Assembly (NCBI RefSeq): GCF_000429905.1
Contig: NZ_AUCT01000031.1
Coordinates: forward strand, 1 to 64,000
DNA length: 64,000 nt
Direction of reading: 5' to 3'
Source: Desulfatibacillum aliphaticivorans DSM 15576
Lineage (GTDB): Bacteria > Desulfobacterota > Desulfobacteria > Desulfobacterales > Desulfatibacillaceae
Shown here in pieces: positions 8,954-16,612 of the stretch. The stretch's first letter is position 1; each line of letters opens with the position of its first letter. The notes beneath the pieces were generated by a model that did no database searches, had not been told where the DNA came from, and saw only the letters and a list, made by a program, of their open reading frames with translations. A program made the position numbers and the translations under genes.

Positions 8954-9484
8954 GCGACTCTCCAATCCGCTCAGAGTTTTTTTTGTGCAGCAGAGCTGTA
9001 TAAAGTGATCTTCGTCACATGCCCCCAAAAACTTAACATAATTTTTTCATCCTCATTTTTACCGGTGGAAACGGGTGTATTTTCAATACCCGTCACAGGC
9101 TGGCGGCAGTACAAGCTATAAGAGGGCATTTAGAATGCAAAGTCCGCTTTAAGCCGCACAACAAGCCTATTTTCTTCAAAATCGAAGGAGGGGATTCGTA
9201 CAATTTGCTTGTGTTTTACTTTTGAAAATAGTAATAAATATTGTGTGGAGAAAGACCTTTCGGGTCCTCCGGAAGTTTGGTTTGAGGTGAAGTTTTGGGA
9301 TCATTTTTCCTGAAAGTTCATACCTGAACTTGAAAAGACTGGGAGTTTAAAAAATCTCGGCATATGAGAACGAATGGGTTCATCCATTTTGCGGAACCGA
9401 GCGCATGAATGTGTTCGCCTTCATGTAAAGTCTTTGCTGGAAGTTCATAGCACCCTGTTTTTGTTATGATTTTTTTGAAAGGGC
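8954..9484. other. Intergenic region with small hairpins, no gene seen
   Basis: A 531-base gap between divergent genes. I find no open frame with coding character. Near 9247-9270 there is an imperfect hairpin (GGAG...GACC, loop, GGTC...CTCC) and near 9317-9331 a GTTCA/TGAAC hairpin. These lie in the presumed long 5' leader of the dockerin gene. No known riboswitch consensus is recognisable. Confidence 0.4.
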
Positions 9485-11803
9485 ATGACCATGGTGAGAA
9501 ATACTCATAAAATCAATGCAACCTCTCTACTCCCAAATAGCCTCTTGGTAAGGATGCATCTCTGCCTCATGCTGGTTTTCCTGTGCGCAGGTTTTCAAAC
9601 GGCCCTGGCCCAGGAAGAAACCCCGCCGGACTGGCGGCGAATCCGAACCAATAGCGTGCCCTATTATCCGGAAGACATCACCGTGGATTCCACGGGCGGC
9701 GTGTGGGTGACTGCCTCCAACGGATCGGAGGACGAACCCGGAGTCTGGAACCTGCCTTCCGGCGAAACCCGGTTTCAGTACTTGACGGACTCTCGGGCCA
9801 ATAACTGGCTCACCGGGGTTTTTAATAACGTGGTGGAAAAGCCCAATCTGAATGAAGAAATCAACTACGCCGTTCAGGATGACGACGGCAATGTGTGGTA
9901 CGCCTTGAACAACCGCTCCGTGTTGGTCCAAAAGGCGGATGATTCGTGGCTGACAATCAACATGGTGGACACCTCGGACATTTCCTACGGATCCGATACT
10001 ACAAACGTGGACAGCGCCCATACCATCCGCCTGATAGACAACCAGGACGGATCTCAGGACGCGTTGCTCATTGCCTACCGGAGCGTCATAAGAGTTGATT
10101 CGAACTTTAACGTGACGGAAACCCGGAGGGTTTATGAAAACTATAATAACTACTTGATCCGGGACGCCTACTATGACAGCCACGGCAGATACTGGGTTTG
10201 CGATGACTACGGGGTGCAGTTTGGGACAACTCTTTTGAATACTGAGTTTCCGGCTTACTCCGAAGCCTACAAAAACGATCCGGATGCGCCTCCGTACAAT
10301 CCACTTGTCATCACGTCCACCATCGAAGCCATAACCCGCATCACAGAAGACTCTCTTGGCAACATGTGGTTCGCCAATGGTAACTACGGCTCTTCCGGAG
10401 TTTATTGCCTTACCAATCCTGACGGCACGAACGACTGGGCCAAGTACAACCTCCAGACTGAAACGGGCTCGTCCAACCAGGTTACCTGCATGGCCGCAGG
10501 CGACAACGGAACCATGTGGTTCGGCTTCAATCAAAGCAGCGGCATAGTAACTTACGCCAGCGGAGCATGGTCGCGCACCACCCTGGCCAGCCTTGGCATT
10601 CTGACCGAAATCGTCCTAGACATGTCCTATCACGACGGAACGTTGTGGTTCACCACCTATAAAGATTCGGCAGAACCCAGAGACAACGCAGGCGTGTACG
10701 CCCTTACCACCGCGGACTCCTCGGTAATTTCCTACACCTACCGTCTGGACAGCACCTCGCTTACCAGCAACCGCATTAACAGCATCGCGGCCGATCTGAG
10801 CGGCGGCGTGTGGTTCGCCGCCTATGACGCCCCCAGCGTGGCCCGATTGAAAGCCGATGGAACCTGGGTTCAGTATGCGACAGACGCCATGGATCTTCTC
10901 TGGTCCCGAGGGAGCGGCAGCATCCCTGGAATCGGCGTGGATTCCAATAACATCATATACATGGCTCCCAATCGCCGCGCGCCCATTGCCTACGACATCA
11001 ACACGGAGCAATGGCTGGATCTCCCGGCGGGACCGGCCGCGGACACCTATTTTTATAATGTGTATGTTGACCCGAAAGACGGCAAGTGGTTCCTTGGCTC
11101 GGAACGGGTTTATTATCTGGATGCAGACAATGCGGACTGGACCACATACGATACGACGGACTCAACCAAGTTTTCATATGAAAACGTAACGAACGCCCTC
11201 ATGGACGCAGAGGAGAACATGTGGTTCTCCACCTTTTACGGGCTGTGCGTCGCCAAAAACGATCCCATCAGCGGCACCGTCTGGATTCAGTTTGAATCAG
11301 GCGACGGCACCGGGTACGAAGGAGGATACACGGATCGGGTTTTCCTGGACGGAGACGGCGTAATCTGGAACTCGGTGAACCAAACTTACGACAGCGCAGC
11401 CAACACGTGGACCACTCAGACCGACCTCACGCCTCTTGAAACTCGTCCTTTGCGCTTTTTGAACGGCGATATTCCCGCAAATGTGGATCTGGCTGGGGCT
11501 CCCGAAGAATTGTCCGGTACGGCCCAGGATCGCATGACCGTGGATACTGCAGGCAACGTGTACTTTGCCGGCGGCATGTTCTGGCTTCAATCCGTCAACA
11601 AGGGCATTGTTGTCTGTAGCCCGGTAAAGGGCGACGTGTCCCGGGACGGACGCATTGATCTGGCGGACGCCGTGCTTTCCATGGGCGCCTTGTCAGGCAA
11701 AACTACGGGAGTGCAGTCCGCGCCCACGGACGTGACCGGCGACGGCAAGGTGGATCAGGCCGAAAGCCTCTTTGTGCTCCAAAAAGTGGCGGGCCTGCGG
11801 TAA
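9485..11803 (+). CDS. Secreted beta-propeller protein with C-terminal dockerin-like calcium repeats
   Basis: A 772-residue exported protein. The N-terminus is long and basic, then hydrophobic (about residues 20-40), with a likely signal peptidase site after ALA before QEET. Residues about 50-690 contain repeated blocks of the type GNMWFA, GTMWFGF, GGVWFAA and NMWFSTFYGL, as in two-component-regulator propeller (Reg_prop) beta-propellers. The last 60 residues hold two EF-hand-like calcium loops (GDVSRDGRIDLADA and DVTGDGKVDQAES), the dockerin type I pattern. There is no membrane or kinase domain, so this is not a sensor kinase. The ATG at 9485 follows GAAAGGG. A strong terminator follows. The same dockerin type recurs in the LRR protein at 39216. 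Confidence 0.8.
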   Translation: MTMVRNTHKINATSLLPNSLLVRMHLCLMLVFLCAGFQTALAQEETPPDWRRIRTNSVPYYPEDITVDSTGGVWVTASNGSEDEPGVWNLPSGETRFQYLTDSRANNWLTGVFNNVVEKPNLNEEINYAVQDDDGNVWYALNNRSVLVQKADDSWLTINMVDTSDISYGSDTTNVDSAHTIRLIDNQDGSQDALLIAYRSVIRVDSNFNVTETRRVYENYNNYLIRDAYYDSHGRYWVCDDYGVQFGTTLLNTEFPAYSEAYKNDPDAPPYNPLVITSTIEAITRITEDSLGNMWFANGNYGSSGVYCLTNPDGTNDWAKYNLQTETGSSNQVTCMAAGDNGTMWFGFNQSSGIVTYASGAWSRTTLASLGILTEIVLDMSYHDGTLWFTTYKDSAEPRDNAGVYALTTADSSVISYTYRLDSTSLTSNRINSIAADLSGGVWFAAYDAPSVARLKADGTWVQYATDAMDLLWSRGSGSIPGIGVDSNNIIYMAPNRRAPIAYDINTEQWLDLPAGPAADTYFYNVYVDPKDGKWFLGSERVYYLDADNADWTTYDTTDSTKFSYENVTNALMDAEENMWFSTFYGLCVAKNDPISGTVWIQFESGDGTGYEGGYTDRVFLDGDGVIWNSVNQTYDSAANTWTTQTDLTPLETRPLRFLNGDIPANVDLAGAPEELSGTAQDRMTVDTAGNVYFAGGMFWLQSVNKGIVVCSPVKGDVSRDGRIDLADAVLSMGALSGKTTGVQSAPTDVTGDGKVDQAESLFVLQKVAGLR

Positions 11804-11826
11804 GTCAAACATTTCGGATTATCCAC

Positions 11827-11870
11827 AAGGGGCGGTTTGGAGGCGGTTGCTTTCCAAGCCGCCCCTTTTC
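11827..11870 (+). terminator. Rho-independent terminator of the propeller/dockerin gene
   Basis: A GGGGCGG(T)TTGGA arm pairs with TCCAAGCCGCCCC around a short loop, followed by TTTT. It starts about 25 bases after the stop codon. Confidence 0.85.
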
Positions 11871-12056
11871 TATAGATTCGCCTTTTAACAAAAACCAAAC
11901 CCTGATAAATTATGGAAAGACGGGGCGGACGGCATTGACAACCCTTCCAGCCCTCTAGTATTAGTCAGCTTTTCAGCATGTATGCTTCGGCGCGTTCATT
12001 TTGCCCGTCGGATATGAAAAAATCAAACACCCAGGATTCCCAGGAGGAATACGGTT

Positions 12057-13259
12057 ATGACAGAAAACGGACAATCTCCCGTCATCGACGCTGAAATCGT
12101 GGAGCAAAGCCCGGAGCAGGCTTTAAAGGAACTGGTTCCCGCCGTCCTGGAGCCGCCCAAGAACGTCCCCGCGCCCGAGGCCGACGCCGCCAAGGAAGCC
12201 GCCCTGGTCCTGCTGGAAAGAATCAAGACCGACCCCACGGACAGGACTGCGCTTCGGGAGGCCGCCTCCGTGGGCGACGACGTCCAGACCAAGGCCAACG
12301 GGGAGTTCGGGCTTATGCGCACCTCTTTGGGCAAGGTCATGGACCGGATGAGCAACGGCGAGAAAAACGGCATTCCCCAGGACCTGGTGAAATTGCGCGA
12401 GGTCATGGATCAAATCAACCCGTATCCGGCCATTGAGCAGTTGAAAAAATCCCAGACCGCGGGCTTTTTATCCCGCATGTTCCGGGGCGTGCCCGGCGTA
12501 GGGAAGGTCCTGGCCGACATTGCCATGCGTTATGAGTCGGTCCAGACCCAGGTGGACGCCATTATCCAGTCCCTGATGGCGGGCAGCGACAAGCTGTTGG
12601 AAAACACCCTGGAAATCGAGGAACGGTACAATAATCTCAAGCAGCTTCAAAACGAATTGAAGCTGAGGGGCTACAAACTTCAGGTGCTTTTGCAGGAGAT
12701 GGAAAAGCTCCAGCCCGAAATGACTGACGAGGGCGAAAAGCAGGCCCTGCAAAAAGCCATTGTCCGGGTGGTGAGAAGGCTCCAAAACATCAAGGTGACC
12801 GAAAACGCGTTCTCCCAGTTTTTCGTGACCATGAACATCACCATGGACAACCACGACAACCTGCGGGACTCCATCAAGAGCATGGTCAACCTCACCCGCC
12901 CTGTCCTGGAAAACGGCCTGGCCCTCAAGATCGCCCAACAGGACGAAAAGCAAATCGCCCAGGCCCTGGCCGAATCCCAGCAATACCTGGGCGGGCTCAT
13001 GGTGTCCATCGCCGAGGACTCCATGGACAACGCGGCCGAGGTGGCCAAGGTCACCAACGAGCCTTTGGTGCGCTTTCAGGATCTGGTCAAGTCCTACAAT
13101 ATCCTCACCTCCCGCATGGAGGAGGCCTCCAAGATCGAAGGCCAGATGCTGGAGTCCGCCAAATCCAACATGGCCCAGTTGGAGGAAATGACCAAGGACA
13201 TGGAAAAACGCGCCCAGGCCCAGGAAGCCGCCCGGGACGCCGTGAACAAGATCGATTAA
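12057..13259 (+). CDS. TelA/KlaA family toxic-anion resistance protein
   Basis: A 400-residue soluble, largely helical protein of the TelA family (PF05816), named for tellurite resistance on plasmids and common in chromosomes, often near membrane-stress genes. The long amphipathic helices through residues 90-390 (for example EERYNNLKQLQNELKLRGYKL) match the family in length and composition. There is a clear ribosome binding site (CAGGAGGAAT) before the ATG. The gene is transcribed alone and ends in a strong terminator. No tellurite ter genes or 5-bromo-4-chloroindolyl phosphate hydrolase partner are near, so the physiological role here is open. Confidence 0.88.
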   Translation: MTENGQSPVIDAEIVEQSPEQALKELVPAVLEPPKNVPAPEADAAKEAALVLLERIKTDPTDRTALREAASVGDDVQTKANGEFGLMRTSLGKVMDRMSNGEKNGIPQDLVKLREVMDQINPYPAIEQLKKSQTAGFLSRMFRGVPGVGKVLADIAMRYESVQTQVDAIIQSLMAGSDKLLENTLEIEERYNNLKQLQNELKLRGYKLQVLLQEMEKLQPEMTDEGEKQALQKAIVRVVRRLQNIKVTENAFSQFFVTMNITMDNHDNLRDSIKSMVNLTRPVLENGLALKIAQQDEKQIAQALAESQQYLGGLMVSIAEDSMDNAAEVAKVTNEPLVRFQDLVKSYNILTSRMEEASKIEGQMLESAKSNMAQLEEMTKDMEKRAQAQEAARDAVNKID

Positions 13260-13295
13260 CAGGCTCCTTTTTGAGGCGGGCTTTGATAGAGTACA

Positions 13296-13345
13296 AAACC
13301 GGGATTGACGGTTGGCAATGGCCGTCAGTCCCGGTTTTTTTATTT
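13296..13345 (+). terminator. Strong rho-independent terminator after telA-like gene
   Basis: A 13-bp stem (CCGGGATTGACGG with CCGTCAGTCCCGG, one G-U pair) around a ten-base loop, followed by TTTTTTTATTTT. Confidence 0.92.
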
Positions 13346-13571
13346 TGATATCAGGAGGGGGGGGGAGAATTGTCAACCGCGACGGATAAGGTGAATATCC
13401 ATCCGCAAAGGTTAATGTAACGAGATAACGCGGTCCCCGCGCTTTTTGGGCTGGGAGACCCAGCCCCTGCTTCGGGCGGGGCAACCCCCTTCCCCCTAAT
13501 GACAAAGGAGGCGCCAGGGACATTTTAAAATCCGACAGGGCCCTTATCGCCTCTTTCCAACTTATATCTCC
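13346..13571. repeat. Intergenic repeat-like GC-rich stretch
   Basis: No coding frame is supported. It contains a run of G residues, then CGGTCCCCGCGCTT at 13431-13444, followed by GGGCTGGGAGACCCAGCCC (self-complementary) and CGGGCGGGG. The 14-base CGGTCCCCGCGCTT recurs exactly at 51095-51108, also followed by a GCTGGG-containing hairpin, so this is probably a decayed member of a dispersed palindromic repeat family. Confidence 0.45.
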
Positions 13572-13600
13572 TTGACAATCCGACCGTTCAAATTTATCCT
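13572..13600 (+). promoter_or_regulatory. Sigma-70-type promoter of the esterase gene
   Basis: TTGACA at 13572-13577, a 17-base spacer, TATCCT at 13595-13600. The predicted transcription start is near 13607, leaving about 50 bases of leader to the chosen start at 13658. Confidence 0.55.
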
Positions 13601-13657
13601 GCCGACAGGACTGACATGTCAGTTTCTTTATCCAACCAACAAAATCAGGGAGGGGCG

Positions 13658-14557
13658 ATGGCAGCGAGATCCACCGGTGGAAAAAAACCTAATATTCTGT
13701 TAAGATCCATGTTCAATAACAGCCCCCAATCCCTTTGGTTTCAGCGGTTTATGCTGGACGGAATCGTTAAGACCCTGGGCAGCACGCCCAAAAAAGCCAA
13801 GATCATCAAAACCCGCATTGAGGGCATACCTGCTGAAATCATAACCGGCTGGGCGCAACCGGACGGCAGGACCCTGTTGTACCTCCACGGCGGGGCGTAT
13901 CTCATGGGCTCCATCAGCACCCACAGGCCCCTGGCCTCGGCCCTGTGCCGCATAACTTCGGCCCGGGGCGTGATCATAGATTACCGCCTGGCGCCGGAGC
14001 ATCCGTTTCCCGCCGCCCTGGAAGACGCCCTTTTGGCTTACGGCGCGATTCTGGCCTCCGGGGTCAAGCCGGAAAAAATCGTGATCGCCGGAGATTCCGC
14101 GGGCGGAGGCCTGACCCTGGCCCTGCTCCTGGCGCTCAAGCAAAAAGGTCTCCCCTTGCCGGCCGGAGCCTACTGCATGTCCCCCTGGACCAACCTGTAC
14201 GAATGCAACAAGTCAGGCCACTTTCACAGGACTGGGGTCAAGCATCGCCAGGACCGGTATGTGCGCTACGCCTCGGACTTGTACGCCGCCGGATCTGACA
14301 AAAAAAATCCCCTGATCAGCCCGGCCTACGGAGATTACGCCGGCCTGCCGCCCATTTTGGTCCAGGCGGCAAAAGGAGAACTTCTCCGCTGCGACGCCCG
14401 GGAAACCGTGGAACGGGCCCGGGCCCATGGCGTGGATGCGGCCCTGGAAATTTACAACAGCAGGGTCCACGTGCTTCAGGGCCTGGCCGGACGCTCCGGC
14501 CTGGGGCGGTCCCTGTTGATCCGGGGCGGACGGTTTTTGGCTGATCGCTTGGATTAA
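13658..14557 (+). CDS. Alpha/beta hydrolase fold-3 (HSL family) esterase
   Basis: A 299-residue carboxylesterase of the hormone-sensitive lipase family. YLHGGAY is the HGG oxyanion-hole motif and GDSAGGG carries the nucleophilic Ser. The catalytic Asp and His are expected in the C-terminal third; the RVHVLQG segment probably supplies the His. No signal peptide is seen, so it is likely cytosolic and acts on short acyl esters. The start at 13658 has a strong GGGAGGGG ribosome site and the right distance to the promoter; an in-frame ATG at 13616 would leave a leader of only about nine bases. It is followed by the exported lipase, which has its own promoter. Confidence 0.88.
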   Translation: MAARSTGGKKPNILLRSMFNNSPQSLWFQRFMLDGIVKTLGSTPKKAKIIKTRIEGIPAEIITGWAQPDGRTLLYLHGGAYLMGSISTHRPLASALCRITSARGVIIDYRLAPEHPFPAALEDALLAYGAILASGVKPEKIVIAGDSAGGGLTLALLLALKQKGLPLPAGAYCMSPWTNLYECNKSGHFHRTGVKHRQDRYVRYASDLYAAGSDKKNPLISPAYGDYAGLPPILVQAAKGELLRCDARETVERARAHGVDAALEIYNSRVHVLQGLAGRSGLGRSLLIRGGRFLADRLD

Positions 14558-14652
14558 GAGACCAAAATAACAGATTAGTCCCATGGTGGATTTGAGTCCA
14601 ATGGCGACTGATATTTACAACAGCGTTCTTACCCATGTGTAGAATTTTTTTC

Positions 14653-14681
14653 TTGACAGGCGTAGAAGTTTTAAGTTAGAT
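14653..14681 (+). promoter_or_regulatory. Promoter of the riboswitch-lipase unit
   Basis: TTGACA at 14653-14658, a 17-base spacer, TTAGAT at 14676-14681. The leader would be about 205 bases long. Its first part (about 14690-14737) can form a hairpin of CGC-GGGTGA with TCACCC-GG-GCG; the riboswitch follows. Confidence 0.6.
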
Positions 14682-14747
14682 TCCGTTCAACGCGGGTGAG
14701 AAAGTACGACCTTCAAAGCCTACACTTCACCCGGGCGAATTCCAAAC

Positions 14748-14832
14748 CAACAAATTGTTTTGCCAAACCGGTCGCGAGGCCGGGACGGAAAGCCACGGGT
14801 CTTGATCATAAAAGACAGCCGGGTTGCGCATC
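14748..14832 (+). promoter_or_regulatory. Cyclic-dinucleotide riboswitch aptamer, GEMM-I type (c-di-GMP or cGAMP)
   Basis: The order of conserved blocks fits the GEMM-I family: CAAACC, then the P2 hairpin CCGGTC-GCGA-GGCCGG with a GNRA tetraloop, then GGGACGGAAAGCC, then ACGGGTCT...AGACAGCCGGG forming P3 with its tetraloop receptor. This is the layout seen in deltaproteobacterial GEMM RNAs. One departure is GGGACGG where most members have GGGACGC. I could not define the closing P1 helix with confidence, nor align the base that separates c-di-GMP from cGAMP specificity. Its 3' end is shared with a terminator stem, so the two folds are mutually exclusive. Ligand binding should then prevent termination and switch the downstream lipase on. 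Confidence 0.75.
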
Positions 14833-14853
14833 AAGGGCAACCCGGCTTTTTTA
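14817..14853 (+). terminator. Riboswitch expression-platform terminator
   Basis: AGCCGGGTTGC pairs perfectly with GCAACCCGGCT around a nine-base loop and is followed by TTTTTT. The 5' arm is the last conserved block of the aptamer, which gives a ligand-dependent antitermination design. It lies about 40 bases before the lipase start. Confidence 0.85.
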
Positions 14854-14893
14854 GTTTTATCTCACCACACCAAAACTTCTCAGGGGGAGAACG

Positions 14894-15787
14894 ATGATGA
14901 AGAAGCAAGCATTAATTCTGGCGCTGGCCGCTCTTTTGCTGATTCCCGGACTGGCGCTCGCCGGCGGAAGCAAAGACATTTGCGACACCAAATACCCGGT
15001 GGTTCTGGCCCATGGCATGGGCGCATCGGCCGAGATCCTGGGGATCATGGATTATTGGTGGGGCATTGAAGAAGCGCTGGAAGACGAGGGCGCGGAAGTG
15101 TACATCACGTCGGTCAACGGCATGGACGCCACGGAAAACAAGGCTGCCGACTTTCAGCGTCAGGCTTTTCAAATCATGGCTGTGTCCGGCGCCTCCAAGA
15201 TCAACATCATCGGCCACTCCCACGGAACCATATACACCCGGTACGCCATGTCCAACCTGAGCCTGGGCCGCTACGTCAAAAGCCACACCAGCATTGCAGG
15301 CCCCCACAGGGGCAGCAGCATCGCCGACCTGATCATGAACGGCCTTCCCTCCGGATTGCTGAACGTGGGCGGCGACGTCCTGGATTTTGTCTACGCCTTC
15401 ATCTTCGGCGATGACAATCCCCAGAGCCTGGAAAACGGCTACGACCTGGTGACCGACTACATGTCCGACGTGTTCAATCCCAACACCCCGAACCTGAGCG
15501 GCGTATACTACCAAAGCTGGGCCGCCAAAGCCAAAGTGGGCTGCAACAGCGTGGTCCTGACTCCCACCTGGCTGATCATGCTGGGCTACGAAGGCGCCAA
15601 TGACGGGCTGGTCGGCGTGGAAAGCGCCAAATGGGGCAAGTTCCGCGGCGTGGAAGACGGCGCATGGTGGAGCCTGGGCGTGGATCACCTGAACATCGTG
15701 GGTCAGCTTTTCGGCATCACTCCCGGCTTTGACGCTCCTGACTTCTTCGTGGACATCGTGAGCGACCTGAAAGACAGGGGATACTGA
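14894..15787 (+). CDS. Secreted triacylglycerol lipase (bacterial family I type)
   Basis: A 297-residue exported esterase/lipase. Residues 1-23 are a classical signal peptide ending ALA-GG. KYPVVLAHGMGAS supplies the oxyanion hole, GHSHG the nucleophile elbow (Ser109), GANDGLVGVESAKWG probably the catalytic Asp and GVDHLNIVG the catalytic His, as in Pseudomonas/Burkholderia lipases. A foldase gene of the Lif family lies at 16613-17716, which supports the family I assignment, since these lipases need a dedicated chaperone. The gene sits behind a GEMM-type riboswitch and terminator, so expression should follow cyclic-dinucleotide level. The ATG is preceded by GGGGGAGA. A terminator follows. Confidence 0.9.
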   Translation: MMKKQALILALAALLLIPGLALAGGSKDICDTKYPVVLAHGMGASAEILGIMDYWWGIEEALEDEGAEVYITSVNGMDATENKAADFQRQAFQIMAVSGASKINIIGHSHGTIYTRYAMSNLSLGRYVKSHTSIAGPHRGSSIADLIMNGLPSGLLNVGGDVLDFVYAFIFGDDNPQSLENGYDLVTDYMSDVFNPNTPNLSGVYYQSWAAKAKVGCNSVVLTPTWLIMLGYEGANDGLVGVESAKWGKFRGVEDGAWWSLGVDHLNIVGQLFGITPGFDAPDFFVDIVSDLKDRGY

Positions 15788-15825
15788 TTCCCAAACTTCA
15801 AAGAGTAAACAGGCCTTGAAATACA

Positions 15826-15858
15826 AAGGGAGTCCAGTCAGACCGGGCTCCCTTTTTA
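15826..15858 (+). terminator. Terminator of the lipase gene
   Basis: GGGAG-T-CC pairs with GG-G-CTCCC around a short loop, followed by TTTTT. It isolates the lipase gene from hicA and the foldase gene. Confidence 0.75.
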
Positions 15859-15907
15859 AGTTCAGCGATTGAAACTGGATCATGATAATAAAGCGTCAGG
15901 CAAGGAC

Positions 15908-16138
15908 TTAAACCTGCTCTAAAAGCTCAAAAAAACGTTCCCGGGAAATGTTTGCTGTTCGGAGATTATTCTTGATGATGAAAACAGGAACTTCCGGCCA
16001 AGTTGGAATCACCACCGGCCGAAGAATTCCTTCCTTGACGTAAGAGAAATGGTCTCCCTTCCGCCTGGCAAAAACAAAGCCTTCAGCCTCGAAAATTTTT
16101 ATTAGAATGGTATAGTGGAGGGGAGTAATTCTGGGCAT
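15908..16138 (-). CDS. hicA: HicA-family mRNA interferase toxin
   Basis: A 76-residue protein of the HicA/YcfA family. It is a compact double-stranded-RNA-binding fold that cleaves mRNA; the conserved GDHFSYVKEG segment carries the catalytic-type His, and PTWPEVPV..IIKNNLRTANIS matches the family C-terminal half. The ATG at 16138 lies four bases after the hicB stop, so the two are translationally coupled. Here the antitoxin gene is first (B-A order), the reverse of the common A-B order. In many HicA proteins the motif is G-S-H; here GDH. Confidence 0.85.
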   Translation of the reverse strand: MPRITPLHYTILIKIFEAEGFVFARRKGDHFSYVKEGILRPVVIPTWPEVPVFIIKNNLRTANISRERFFELLEQV

Positions 16139-16142
16139 GGCG

Positions 16143-16412
16143 CTAAGCCGGCATGGATAGTTGGAGGCTTTCGCTTGAAATAATCTCCGGTCCTTTCCAA
16201 TAGGAGCCGGTTTCGGAAAACCCGCACTCCTCCAAAATGTCTTGGAGGGTCCCTTGCTCCATGGCAGTCTCAATAAAAAGCTCAACAGCCTCTCTTAGAT
16301 TTTTAGCAGCCTCATCCGGATTCCGTCCGCAGCTTGAAATGTCAAGCTCAGGAGCGTAGGCGATGAAAACGTCATTTTCTTTTAGAATTTGGGTGGTCAG
16401 GTAAATGTTCAT
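16143..16412 (-). CDS. hicB: HicB-family antitoxin
   Basis: An 89-residue antitoxin. The N-terminal partial RNase H-like fold is recognisable (AYAPELDISSCGRNPDEAAKNLREAVELF). The C-terminal tail is short and shows no clear ribbon-helix-helix or HTH, so DNA binding is uncertain. The start at 16412 has a perfect AGGAGG. It is first gene of the hicB-hicA operon, on the opposite strand between the lipase and its foldase gene. Confidence 0.85.
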   Translation of the reverse strand: MNIYLTTQILKENDVFIAYAPELDISSCGRNPDEAAKNLREAVELFIETAMEQGTLQDILEECGFSETGSYWKGPEIISSESLQLSMPA

Positions 16413-16421
16413 GGATAACCT

Positions 16422-16472
16422 CCTATTCAGAAAGACTTTTAAAATAATAGGTTGAAATCCGGGTGAAGTCAA
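16422..16472 (-). promoter_or_regulatory. hicBA promoter with overlapping inverted repeat
   Basis: On the minus strand TTGACT (16467-16472), a 17-base spacer, TATTAT (16444-16449). The inverted repeat CCTATT-N18-AATAGG (16422-16451) covers the -10 and extends to the hicB ribosome site, a plausible autorepression operator. Confidence 0.6.
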
Positions 16473-16612
16473 GACCCAGGAGAGTGCCTGCAAGTCCATT
16501 CACCGGTTGCAGGAAAGAAGCGTTTTTGCTACATTTACGTCCGTCTTTGACCTCACATCTTCCAAGTCTCAATTCATTACGGCCTTTGCAGTGCAATCGG
16601 GGGGAACAATCA

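Noticed and set aside
12468..13523. Minus-strand frame of 351 codons
   Set aside because: It is antisense to the TelA-family gene and shows the His/Gly/Leu-rich composition of a shadow frame; telA has a ribosome site and a terminator.
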